Origin: Sphingomonadaceae bacterium
GTDB taxonomy: Bacteria; Pseudomonadota; Alphaproteobacteria; Sphingomonadales; Sphingomonadaceae
Direction of reading: 5' to 3'
Assembly: GCA_019245455.1 (NCBI GenBank)
Contig: JAFARM010000037.1
Span: forward strand, 1 to 25,672
Length of the DNA: 25,672 nt
In this document: one piece after another, positions 15,096 to 22,298 of the stretch
How the letters are laid out: the number at the start of each line of letters is the position of its first letter
Numbering within the stretch: position 1 is the first letter of the stretch
The notes under the pieces: model-generated
The model's input: only the letters and a program-made list of their open reading frames with translations
Told to the model about the DNA's origin: nothing
Database searches by the model: none
Position numbers and translations under genes: made by a program

Positions 15096-18000
15096 GTGCG
15101 CTTCTCGCGCTTCTTCATCGACCGGCCGATCTTCGCCGGCGTCATCTCGATCCTGATCGTCCTGATCGGGATCTTCGCCTATCCGTCGCTGCCGGTCGCG
15201 CAGTATCCGGAGATCGCGCCGCCGACGATCGCCGTCACGGCGAGCTATCCCGGCGCCTCGGCCGAGGTGCTCGGCGACACCGTCGCCGCGCCGCTCGAGC
15301 AGGAGATCAACGGCGTCGAGAATATGCTCTACATCACCTCGTCGTCGACCGGGAACGGCCAGGTGACGATCAACGTGGTGTTCAAGCTCGGCACCAACCT
15401 CGATACCGCGCAGGTCCTCGTCCAGAACCGCGTCCAGTCGGCCTTGCCGCGCCTGCCGCAGGAGGTGCAGCAGCTCGGCGTCCAGACGCGCAAGAACACG
15501 CCCGATATCCTGATGGCGGTGTTCCTGCTGTCGCCCGACAAGAGCCACGACGTCCAGTACCTGTCGAACTATGCGACGATCCAGATCCGCGACCGGCTGC
15601 TGCGCCTGCAGGGCATCGGCGGCATCAACGTCTTCGGCGTGCGCGACTATGCGATGCGCATCTGGATCGACCCCGAGAAGGCGGCGCAGCGCAACTTGAA
15701 CGCCAGCGAGATCGTCGCCGCGCTGCGCGCCCAGAACGTCCAGGTCGCCGCCGGCAGCGTCGGCGCGCCGCCCTTCGCCCGCGGCGGGTCGGGCTTCGAG
15801 CTGTCGGTGCAGACGCAGGGGCGGCTGACGACGCCCGAACAGTTCGGCGACGTCGTCATCAAGGCCGACGCGAACGGCGCGCTGACTCGCGTCCGCGACG
15901 TCGCGCGGATCGAGGTCGGGGCGCAGGACTATGGCACCAGCGCCTATGTCAACGGCGACCAGGGCATCGGGCTGGGCATCACCCAGCTGCCGGGATCGAA
16001 CGCGCTGGCGACGGCGGCCGAGATCATCAAGACGATGGAGGCAGCGAAGAAGGACTTCCCGCCCGGCGTCACCTATTCGATTCCCTACAACCCGACGACC
16101 TATGTCCAGCAGTCGATCGACAGCGTCCAGCAGACGCTGTTCGAAGCGGTCGGCCTCGTCGTTCTGGTGGTGCTCGTCTTCCTGCAGAGCTGGCGCGCGG
16201 CGCTGATCCCGGTCTTGGCGATTCCCGTATCGCTGATCGGCACCTTCGCGGTGATGGCGGCGTTCGGCTATTCGCTCAACAACCTGTCACTGTTCGGGCT
16301 GGTGCTGGCGATCGGTATCGTCGTCGACGACGCGATCGTCGTCGTCGAGAACGTCGAACGCGAGCTCCGCAACGGCCTCAGCCCCCACGACGCCGCCTTC
16401 CGGACGATGGACGAGGTCGGCGGCGCCCTCGTCGCCATCGCGCTGACCTTGTGCGCGGTGTTCGTGCCGACGGCGTTCATCAGCGGCATCTCGGGGCAGT
16501 TCTACAAGCAGTTCGCGCTGACAATCTCCGCCGCGACGCTGCTGTCGTGCCTCGTCTCGCTGACGCTGTCGCCGGCGCTCGCGGCGCTGCTGCTGAAGCC
16601 GTACGAGGAGCACCACAGCACGCCGCACGGGCCGTTCGCCTTCGTCCAGCGGGCGGCGAACGGCTTCAACCGCGGCTTCGACTGGCTGAGCGACCGCTAC
16701 GGGCGGCTGACGAGCCGGACCGTGCGGCTGGTCGGCATCGTCCTCGTCGCCTATGTCTGCCTGCTCGGGCTCGCGGCGTGGCGCTTCTCGGCGACGCCGA
16801 CGGGGTTCATCCCGGCGCAGGACCAGGGCTATCTGATCGGCGTCATCCAGATGCCGCCCGGCGCGACGCTCGAGCGGACCGACGCCGTGCTGCGCGACAC
16901 GGTCAACAAGGCGCTGAAGGTTCCCGGCGTCCACCACGTCGTCAACATCGCCGGGCTCGACGGGGCGAGCTTCTCGAACGCGCCGAATGCGGCGACGATG
17001 TTCCTCGCGCTGGACGATTTCGACGTCCGCAAGTCGCACCACCAGACCGGCGATTCGATCCTGGCGGACCTCAGGAAGACGCTCGGCGGCATCGACGCCG
17101 CCAACGTGCTCGTCATCGCGCCGCCGCCGGTGCGCGGCATCGGCACGGGCGGCGGCTACAAGATGATGGTCCAGGACCGCGCCAATGCCGGGCCGAAGGC
17201 GCTCGAGGCGGCGACCTTCGCGATGATGATGAAGGCCAACGCCACGCCGGGGCTGACGAGCGTGTTCACCTTGTTCAACACCGGCACGCCGCGGCTGTTC
17301 GCCGACATCGACCGCGAGAAGGCGCAGCAGCTGGGCGTCAAGCCGTCGGACGTGTTCGACACGCTGTCGATCTATCTCGGCTCGACCTATATCAACGACT
17401 TCAACCTGTTCGGCCGCACCTGGCGGGTGACGGCGCAGGCCGACGCGCCGTTCCGCCACCAGCCGGCCGACATCGTCAACCTGAAGACGCGGTCGGCGTC
17501 GGGAACGATGGTGCCGATCGGGTCGGTCGCGACGCTGCAGAACGACAGCGGCCCCTACCGCGTCGTCCGCCACAACCTCTACCCCGCGGCCGAGCTGCAG
17601 GGCGACACCAAGCCCGGCTTCTCGAGCGGCCAGGCGCTGGCGGCGATGGAGGACCTGGCGGCGAAGACGCTGCCCGCCGGCTTCGGCTATGAATGGACCG
17701 AGCTCGCCTACCAGCAGAAGACGCAGGGCAACACGGCGTCGATCGTCTTCGCCCTCGCCGTCGTCTTCGTCTTCCTGCTGCTGGCGGCGCAGTACGAATC
17801 GCTGGTGCTGCCGTTCGCCGTCATCCTGATCGTGCCGATGTGCCTGCTGGCGGCGATCATCGGCGTCAACCTGCGCGGCTTCGACAACAACATCCTGACG
17901 CAGATCGGCCTTGTCGTGCTCGTCGGCCTGGCGGCGAAGAACGCGATCCTGATCGTCGAGTTCGCCAAGCAGGACGAGGAGCGCGGCGAAGACCGCTGGG

Positions 18001-18296
18001 CGGCGGCCGAGCACGCGGCGCGGACCCGGCTGCGGCCGATCCTGATGACCTCGTTCGCCTTCATCCTGGGCGTCGTGCCCTTGGTCTTCGCCGTCGGCCC
18101 GGGGCAGGAGATGCGGCAGGCACTCGGCACGGCGGTGTTCTTCGGCATGATCGGCGTCACCGTCTTCGGCCTGCTGTTCACGCCGGTGTTCTTCGTCATC
18201 GCCAGCTGGGTCAGCTCGAAGCTGCCCTCGGTCCACGTCCGCCGCGAAGCGCCGCCGCCCGACGCGACCAGCCCGGCCCCGGTGGCGGCGGAGTGA
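15096..18296 (+). CDS. RND multidrug efflux permease, HAE1 family (MexF/AcrB-like)
   Basis: The 1066-residue inner-membrane proton-drug antiporter of the pump. The N terminus RFSRFFIDRPIFAGVISI is the classic HAE1 first helix. PVAQYPEIAPPTIAVTASYPGAS and EQEINGVENMLYITSSSTG are porter-domain signatures. The proton relay is complete: the paired Asp in GIVVDDAIVVVENVER (TM4), Lys in GLAAKNAILIVEFAKQ (TM10) and Arg in RLRPILMTSFAFILG (TM11). The length matches MexF (about 1062). The start is GTG 15096, one base after the adaptor stop, with GAGG overlapping that stop, so translation is coupled. The tail is short and Pro/Ala-rich. No frameshift or missing catalytic residue is seen. Drug specificity cannot be read from the sequence; two large periplasmic loops place it in the HAE1 rather than the heavy-metal (HME) class. 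Confidence 0.97.
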   Translation: MRFSRFFIDRPIFAGVISILIVLIGIFAYPSLPVAQYPEIAPPTIAVTASYPGASAEVLGDTVAAPLEQEINGVENMLYITSSSTGNGQVTINVVFKLGTNLDTAQVLVQNRVQSALPRLPQEVQQLGVQTRKNTPDILMAVFLLSPDKSHDVQYLSNYATIQIRDRLLRLQGIGGINVFGVRDYAMRIWIDPEKAAQRNLNASEIVAALRAQNVQVAAGSVGAPPFARGGSGFELSVQTQGRLTTPEQFGDVVIKADANGALTRVRDVARIEVGAQDYGTSAYVNGDQGIGLGITQLPGSNALATAAEIIKTMEAAKKDFPPGVTYSIPYNPTTYVQQSIDSVQQTLFEAVGLVVLVVLVFLQSWRAALIPVLAIPVSLIGTFAVMAAFGYSLNNLSLFGLVLAIGIVVDDAIVVVENVERELRNGLSPHDAAFRTMDEVGGALVAIALTLCAVFVPTAFISGISGQFYKQFALTISAATLLSCLVSLTLSPALAALLLKPYEEHHSTPHGPFAFVQRAANGFNRGFDWLSDRYGRLTSRTVRLVGIVLVAYVCLLGLAAWRFSATPTGFIPAQDQGYLIGVIQMPPGATLERTDAVLRDTVNKALKVPGVHHVVNIAGLDGASFSNAPNAATMFLALDDFDVRKSHHQTGDSILADLRKTLGGIDAANVLVIAPPPVRGIGTGGGYKMMVQDRANAGPKALEAATFAMMMKANATPGLTSVFTLFNTGTPRLFADIDREKAQQLGVKPSDVFDTLSIYLGSTYINDFNLFGRTWRVTAQADAPFRHQPADIVNLKTRSASGTMVPIGSVATLQNDSGPYRVVRHNLYPAAELQGDTKPGFSSGQALAAMEDLAAKTLPAGFGYEWTELAYQQKTQGNTASIVFALAVVFVFLLLAAQYESLVLPFAVILIVPMCLLAAIIGVNLRGFDNNILTQIGLVVLVGLAAKNAILIVEFAKQDEERGEDRWAAAEHAARTRLRPILMTSFAFILGVVPLVFAVGPGQEMRQALGTAVFFGMIGVTVFGLLFTPVFFVIASWVSSKLPSVHVRREAPPPDATSPAPVAAE

Positions 18297-18301
18297 GGGG
18301 G

Positions 18302-19930
18302 ATGGTCCGCTCCGCCGATGTCATCCCCGCGAAGGCGGGGACCCATCTCCCGACGGCCTGCAGGAGATGGGTCCCCGCTTTCGCGGGGATGACGGCAAAG
18401 GGTTTACGCACCCTGCTCCCCCTCGCGCTCGCCGCGTGTGCCGTCGGTCCCAACTACCACCCCGCGCCGACGCCGCCCGCCGCCGCCGGCCGCTTCGCCG
18501 GCGCGGCGACGATCGCCGTCTCGTCCGAGGCGCTGCCCGACAAATGGTGGCAGCTGTACGACGACCCGGCGCTCGACGCCCTCGTCACCGAGGCGCTGAC
18601 CGCCAACACCGACATCCGCGTCGCCACCGCCAACCTGCGCCGGGCGCGGGCGATCCTCAGCGAGACGCGCAGCCAGCGCCTGCCGACGACGTCGATCAGC
18701 GGCGGGGCCAACTACGTCAAGAGCAGCAGCTTCAGCGGCAGTTCGAGCACCAGCGGCGCGCTGACCGGCTCGACCGGCGGCAGCAAGGGCGGCGGCGGTG
18801 GATCGGGCGGCGGCACTGCCGGCGGCACGGCGACGACGGGGACGACGAGCGTCACCGGCGGCGGCTACGAAGGCCCCTTCTACACCGCCGGACTCGACGT
18901 CAGCTACGAGATCGACCTCTACGGCCGGGTCAAGCGCGACATCGAGGCATCGCGCGCCGACGTTGCCGCCCAGGCGGCGCAGCGTGACGCGACGCGGACC
19001 AGTGTCGCCGCCGAGACGGCCCGCGCCTATGCCGAGGCGTGCTCGGCCGCGCTCCAGCTCGGCGTTGCGCAGAAGTCGCTCCAGCTCCAGTCGGAAACCT
19101 ATGACCTGACGCTGCGGCTCGCCGAAGCGGGGCGCGGGACCCCACTCGACACGTCGCGGGCGCGGACGCAGTACGAGCAGGTCCGCGCGACGCTGGCGCC
19201 GTTCATCGCCGAGCGGCGCGACGCGCTCGCCCGGCTCGCGGTGCTCACCGGTCGCCCGCCCGAGGACGTACCGCCGGCGGCGGCCGCCTGCACGACGCCG
19301 CCGCAGCTGAAGCGTCCGGTTCCGGTCGGCGACGGCACGGCGCTGATCCGCCGCCGCCCCGACGTGCGCCAGGCCGACCGCACCCTGGCGGCGGCGACGG
19401 CGCGGATCGGCGTCGCCACCGCCGCGCTCTACCCGCAGGTGTCGCTCGGCGGATCGATCGGCACGTCGGGCATCACGCCGGGGGCGCTGGTGACGCAGCA
19501 GGGGCTGCGCTTCAACATCGGCCCGCTGATCAGCTGGACCTTCCCCAACTTCACCGTCGCCCGCGCGCGCATCCGCCAGGCGCAGGCGTCGGGCGAGGCG
19601 GCGCTGGCAACGTTCGACGGAACGGTGCTGACGGCGCTGCAGGAGACCGAGACGGCGATCAACGACCTGGCGGGCGAGCTCGACCGGCAGGCGGCGCTGG
19701 TCGCCGCGCGCGACTACAGCGCGGAAGCCGCGCGTATCGTCCGGCTGCGCTACGGCGCGGGGGCGGAGAACTTCCTGGCCGTCCTCGACGCCGAACGGAC
19801 GCTGGCAACCGCCGAGGCGCAGCTCGCCGCCAGCCGGGCGACGCTGGTCGACGATCAGGTGTCGCTGTTCAAGGCGCTCGGCGGCGGCTGGGAAAACGCG
19901 CCCAAACCGCGCCAGGTGCGCATAAACTGA
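18302..19930 (+). CDS. Outer-membrane efflux lipoprotein, NodT/OprM family
   Basis: The TolC-like outer-membrane channel of the pump. The lipoprotein signal TAKGLRTLLPLALAAC precedes VGPNYHPAPTP; the lipobox Cys is followed by family blocks WWQLYDDPALDALVTEALTAN (split), VSYEIDLYGRVKRDIEASRAD, LIRRRPDVRQADRTLAAATARIGVA (split) and YPQVSLGGS. Two starts compete. ATG 18302 has GGAG at 18290-18293, 8 bases upstream, but adds 29 residues encoded mostly by a palindromic repeat. ATG 18389 gives a normal 17-residue lipoprotein signal, but it lies inside the repeat's right arm and has no spaced ribosome site. I list the first because it has the initiation signal. A Gly/Ser/Thr-rich insertion of about 50 residues (18721-18870) sits between the first two beta-strands, predicted as an extracellular loop. 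Confidence 0.93.
   Translation: MVRSADVIPAKAGTHLPTACRRWVPAFAGMTAKGLRTLLPLALAACAVGPNYHPAPTPPAAAGRFAGAATIAVSSEALPDKWWQLYDDPALDALVTEALTANTDIRVATANLRRARAILSETRSQRLPTTSISGGANYVKSSSFSGSSSTSGALTGSTGGSKGGGGGSGGGTAGGTATTGTTSVTGGGYEGPFYTAGLDVSYEIDLYGRVKRDIEASRADVAAQAAQRDATRTSVAAETARAYAEACSAALQLGVAQKSLQLQSETYDLTLRLAEAGRGTPLDTSRARTQYEQVRATLAPFIAERRDALARLAVLTGRPPEDVPPAAAACTTPPQLKRPVPVGDGTALIRRRPDVRQADRTLAAATARIGVATAALYPQVSLGGSIGTSGITPGALVTQQGLRFNIGPLISWTFPNFTVARARIRQAQASGEAALATFDGTVLTALQETETAINDLAGELDRQAALVAARDYSAEAARIVRLRYGAGAENFLAVLDAERTLATAEAQLAASRATLVDDQVSLFKALGGGWENAPKPRQVRIN
18320..18393. repeat. REP-type long inverted repeat at the start of the efflux channel gene
   Basis: Two 31-base arms, 18320-18350 and 18363-18393, are reverse complements with a single mismatch around a 12-base loop. 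Each arm also holds its own small hairpin, CCCCGC-(4 bases)-GCGGGG. The outer ends read GTCATCCCCGCG. Repeats of this sequence type are common in sphingomonad and related genomes (recalled, not searched). It lies between the permease stop and the lipoprotein signal of the channel gene, and its right end supplies an in-frame ATG (18389). As RNA it would form a very stable stem. Confidence 0.92.
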
Positions 19931-19965
19931 CAGCCGGCGCGCATCCGTCTTGATCCTTCGGCCGT

Positions 19966-20499
19966 ATGTGGAGCATGGCCAAAGGTAAACGTTCGATCAA
20001 TGCTCCGACGGTCCTGATCGCGCACCCTTACCCGATCGTCGTCGACGCCCTGGCGACGATCGCCGGGCGTGCCGGCTATACCGTCGTCCGCGCCTCCGAC
20101 CGCACGGCAGCGGCGCGGGCGCTTGCCCGCCGTCCCGACCTCGCCATCGTCACGCCCGAGCTTGGCGGCGAGGGGGCCGCGACGACCCTTATCCTGGACA
20201 GCGAAGGCAGCGGCGACGGCGACGACGGAACGCTGCCGCTGACCGCGCCGGTCGAGCGACTGGCCGAACGGATCGCGGCGGCCGCCGGGCAGCGGCCGGC
20301 CGCGTCGCGGACGCTGACCCCGCGCGAGCGTGATGTCGCCCAACTCGTTGCCGCCGGCCAGCGCAACCGGACGATCGCCGACGCGCTCGGGATTTCGGAA
20401 GGGACGGTCAAGATGCACCTGCACAACGTCTACGCCAAGCTGGGGCTGGAGAGCCGGACGCAGCTGGCGCTGGCGGCGCGGGGGCTGGGCGCGGCGTAG
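19966..20499 (+). CDS. LuxR/NarL-type regulator with degenerate receiver domain
   Basis: A 177-residue two-domain protein. The C-terminal NarL/LuxR HTH (about 116-172) is textbook: LTPRERDVAQLVAAGQRNRTIADALGISEGT split over helices, then VKMHLHNVYAKLGLESRTQL. The N-terminal part (about 14-105) aligns with a receiver domain from TVLIAHPYPIVVDALATIAG to RRPDLAIVTPELGG, but the usual acidic pair is missing (AHPYP) and Thr63 stands where the phosphoacceptor Asp should be. The second half of the receiver is shortened and Gly/Asp-rich (GSGDGDDG). It starts 35 bases after the efflux channel gene on the same strand, so it may be co-transcribed and regulate the pump. ATG 19966 or ATG 19975 could be the start; neither has a good ribosome site. 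No histidine kinase is nearby. Confidence 0.88.
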   Translation: MWSMAKGKRSINAPTVLIAHPYPIVVDALATIAGRAGYTVVRASDRTAAARALARRPDLAIVTPELGGEGAATTLILDSEGSGDGDDGTLPLTAPVERLAERIAAAAGQRPAASRTLTPRERDVAQLVAAGQRNRTIADALGISEGTVKMHLHNVYAKLGLESRTQLALAARGLGAA

Positions 20500-20510
20500 G
20501 CTGCCGACGC

Positions 20511-20529
20511 CGTCACCGCCGCGGTGACG
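20511..20529 (+). terminator. GC-rich hairpin after the regulator gene, possible terminator
   Basis: CGTCACCG and CGGTGACG form a perfect 8-base-pair stem around a CCG loop, 11 bases after the regulator's stop. No T-tract follows, so intrinsic termination is uncertain; it may only stabilise the 3' end of the efflux transcript. Confidence 0.3.
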
Positions 20530-20565
20530 CCGGCGGGTCGGCGAGGAAGCGTCGGCGCGTCGCCG

Positions 20566-20594
20566 ATGACAATCCCCGCGGGGTCGGGCATTCT
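20566..20594 (+). promoter_or_regulatory. Weak candidate promoter for the Cys-His-Asp protein gene
   Basis: ATGACA (20566-20571, 5 of 6 to TTGACA) and CATTCT (20589-20594, 3 of 6 to TATAAT) are 17 bases apart and end 26 bases before the ATG at 20621. The -10 match is poor, so this is only a candidate. Confidence 0.25.
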
Positions 20595-20620
20595 CCGCCG
20601 CGACTCAAGGGGTGCCTGCC

Positions 20621-21121
20621 ATGATCGAGCTGTACCTGGCGCAAGCCAATCGCGCCGTAGCCCATGTCCGTGAAAAGCTGCCGCGCGGGTCGAGCAATCA
20701 GGCGCACAGCACCAAGCTCGCCGGGACCGAGCTGAACAAGGCGCGGGGCGAGGCCTTCGAACTGATCGGGCAGGGAGCCCTGCATACCGGCAAGATGATC
20801 GCCAGCACCGCGTTCACCGCCGGTGCCGGGAATTGCGGTGAACAGGTTTACGTGGCGTTCGAGTATCTGAAGAAGCTCGGCGTATCGCCCCTCGACATCT
20901 TCGCCTATGGCCCGCACACCGGGCGTGACCATGCGTGGCTCGTCATCGGCCGCCCGGCGGCGGCGGCAACGCGCTATATCGACGACGGCTGGGACGATGC
21001 GGTGCTGTGCGATCCGTGGTACGATTTCGTCGGCGGCGCGGTGGCGAACGACGACTTCTACGGCAACGCGCGCTTCATCCTGAAGGAACGCTATACCCGC
21101 CGGGTCACGGCCGACTTCTAG
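20621..21121 (+). CDS. Uncharacterised small protein with Cys-His-Asp arrangement
   Basis: A 166-residue protein that I do not recognise. The N-terminal 60 residues are helical and charged, without a signal peptide or membrane segment. The rest has the order expected of a papain- or transglutaminase-like fold: Cys72 in TAGAGNCGEQVYVAFEYL (Cys at the start of a helix), His104 in HTGRDHAWLVIG (His in a strand) and Asp131 in AVLCDPWYDFVGGA. Spacings are 32 and 27 residues. Several toxins and effectors with cysteine-peptidase folds show GNCxE and HAW-type motifs, but no family could be fixed. The start is ATG 20621 with AAGGGG (20607-20612) 8 bases upstream; a GTG 9 bases earlier would overlap that site. 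It converges on the transglutaminase-like gene 27 bases away. Activity is inference. Confidence 0.8.
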   Translation: MIELYLAQANRAVAHVREKLPRGSSNQAHSTKLAGTELNKARGEAFELIGQGALHTGKMIASTAFTAGAGNCGEQVYVAFEYLKKLGVSPLDIFAYGPHTGRDHAWLVIGRPAAAATRYIDDGWDDAVLCDPWYDFVGGAVANDDFYGNARFILKERYTRRVTADF

Positions 21122-21148
21122 GGTCTTGAGGAACGCGGGCGACGGTCG

Positions 21149-21931
21149 TCAGTCGCCGATCTTCGCCACCGACACGGTCATCGCGATCGCCCGCGCCCCG
21201 CCGCCGGTGGTCAGGAAGGCGATGTCGGCGGCATCGCGGCCGGTGGCGATGCGGATCAGGCCGTCGCCGGGGGCCAGCCGCGTCGGGTCGGCGAGCCACC
21301 ACTGCCCGCCCAGGTAGACCTCCATCACCGCATGGAAGTCGGCGGGCTCCAGCCGCCAGGCATAGGCCCCGACGGCGCGCGCCGGGATGCCCGCGGCGCG
21401 GCACAGGGTGATGCCGAGGTGGGTGAAATCGCGGCAGACCCCGGCGCGGTCGACGAAGGTCCGCTCGGCCGTGGTCTCGGCGTTGCTGACGCCGTGGAGA
21501 TAGTCGATGCTCGCGTGGATCCAGTCGAGGATCGCCGCGACGCGCGCTCCGCCGGGAGCATCGGCGTCGAACTCGCGGGCGACGAAGCGGCCGAAGGTGT
21601 CCGACGGGCAGAAGCGGCTGGGCAGCAGATACTCGAGCGTATCGGGCGACAGCTCGTCCCACCGGTGCTGCCGCGCGTCGGCCGGGATCGGCGCGCGCGG
21701 CGCGACATCGACCAGCGCGGTGTAGGCGAGATCGACCGCGCCCTCGATCTCGCCGCGCAGCAGGCGGGTCCCGTCGGCGGCGGCGACCGTCGCCAGCCGC
21801 GCGCCGTCGCTCAGCGTCAGCGTCTCGGCGACGATCCGCTGGTCGGGGGCGTCGAGGACGTGGACCTTGGCGATCGCCTCGACCGCCGTATCGACGGCGT
21901 AGGCGAGGTTGCACTGGGCGAACAGGCGCAT
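21149..21931 (-). CDS. Transglutaminase-like (bacterial TGase core) family protein
   Basis: A 260-residue protein with a C-terminal transglutaminase-like cysteine-peptidase core. Catalytic residues are visible: Cys166 in RAGVCRDFTHLGITLCRAAGIPAR (split at the helix), His200 in ADFHAVMEVYLGG and Asp215 in WWLADPTRLAP. The N-terminal 100 residues form a beta-rich domain typical of this bacterial family. DWIHASIDYLHGVSNAETTA precedes the core as usual. Bacterial members are probably peptidases or amidases, and the substrate is unknown. The start is taken as ATG 21931-21929 (MRLFAQ), since the upstream in-frame extension is Arg/Pro-rich and lacks family character. It follows the thioesterase remnant on the same strand after 94 bases in which I see no gene or clear signal. 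Confidence 0.9.
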   Translation of the reverse strand: MRLFAQCNLAYAVDTAVEAIAKVHVLDAPDQRIVAETLTLSDGARLATVAAADGTRLLRGEIEGAVDLAYTALVDVAPRAPIPADARQHRWDELSPDTLEYLLPSRFCPSDTFGRFVAREFDADAPGGARVAAILDWIHASIDYLHGVSNAETTAERTFVDRAGVCRDFTHLGITLCRAAGIPARAVGAYAWRLEPADFHAVMEVYLGGQWWLADPTRLAPGDGLIRIATGRDAADIAFLTTGGGARAIAMTVSVAKIGD

Positions 21932-22025
21932 CGGGCGACTCGGGGCGGAAGGACGCCGCGACCGGTGCGGCGGCGGCCTCATGCCGCGTGGGCCGCGATC
22001 ACGCCAGCCCTTGAAAACGCTTGGC

Positions 22026-22298
22026 TCAGACCGCGCCCATCGCGAACGTCGCCCGCGCCGTGGCGCACAGCGCGCCGTCGGCGCTGACACGGCAGGTGGC
22101 GAAGCCCAGCGTCGACCCCGCCTTGTCGGCGAGCGCGGCGATCAGGCCACCGTGGGCGAGGCCGCGCGCGTTGCAGTGCGCCTCGGCGATCCACAGGCCC
22201 AGCGCGCCGTCGGCCTCGCGGAACCACAGCGGCTCCCACGGTGTGGTCAGCGGGCTGCTGCGGGTGTGGCGGACGAAGCCGTCGGGAACGTCGGTCAT
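22026..22298 (-). pseudogene. PaaI-family hotdog thioesterase with internal deletion (probable remnant)
   Basis: A 90-residue open frame whose two ends match PaaI-type acyl-CoA thioesterases, which are usually about 130-150 residues. The N-terminal part (VPDGFVRHTRSSPLTTPWEPLW, split) and the active-site helix NARGLAHGGLIAALADKAG with HGG at 49-51 are intact. The C-terminal strand is also present (FATCRVSADGALCATARATF). The central strands of the hotdog sheet, roughly 40-50 residues, are missing, with a seam near residues 60-66 (about 22101-22120). Frame is kept across the seam, so a short protein could be made, but it should not fold as a normal hotdog. ATG 22298 overlaps the stop of the upstream hydantoinase-like gene as ATGA, indicating it was, or is, co-translated. 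An intact, naturally short subfamily is the alternative. Confidence 0.65.

Noticed and set aside
18320..18393. Inverted repeat as an intrinsic terminator or an insertion-sequence end
   Set aside because: No T-tract follows, no transposase is present, and paired palindromic arms with internal hairpins fit a REP-type element better.
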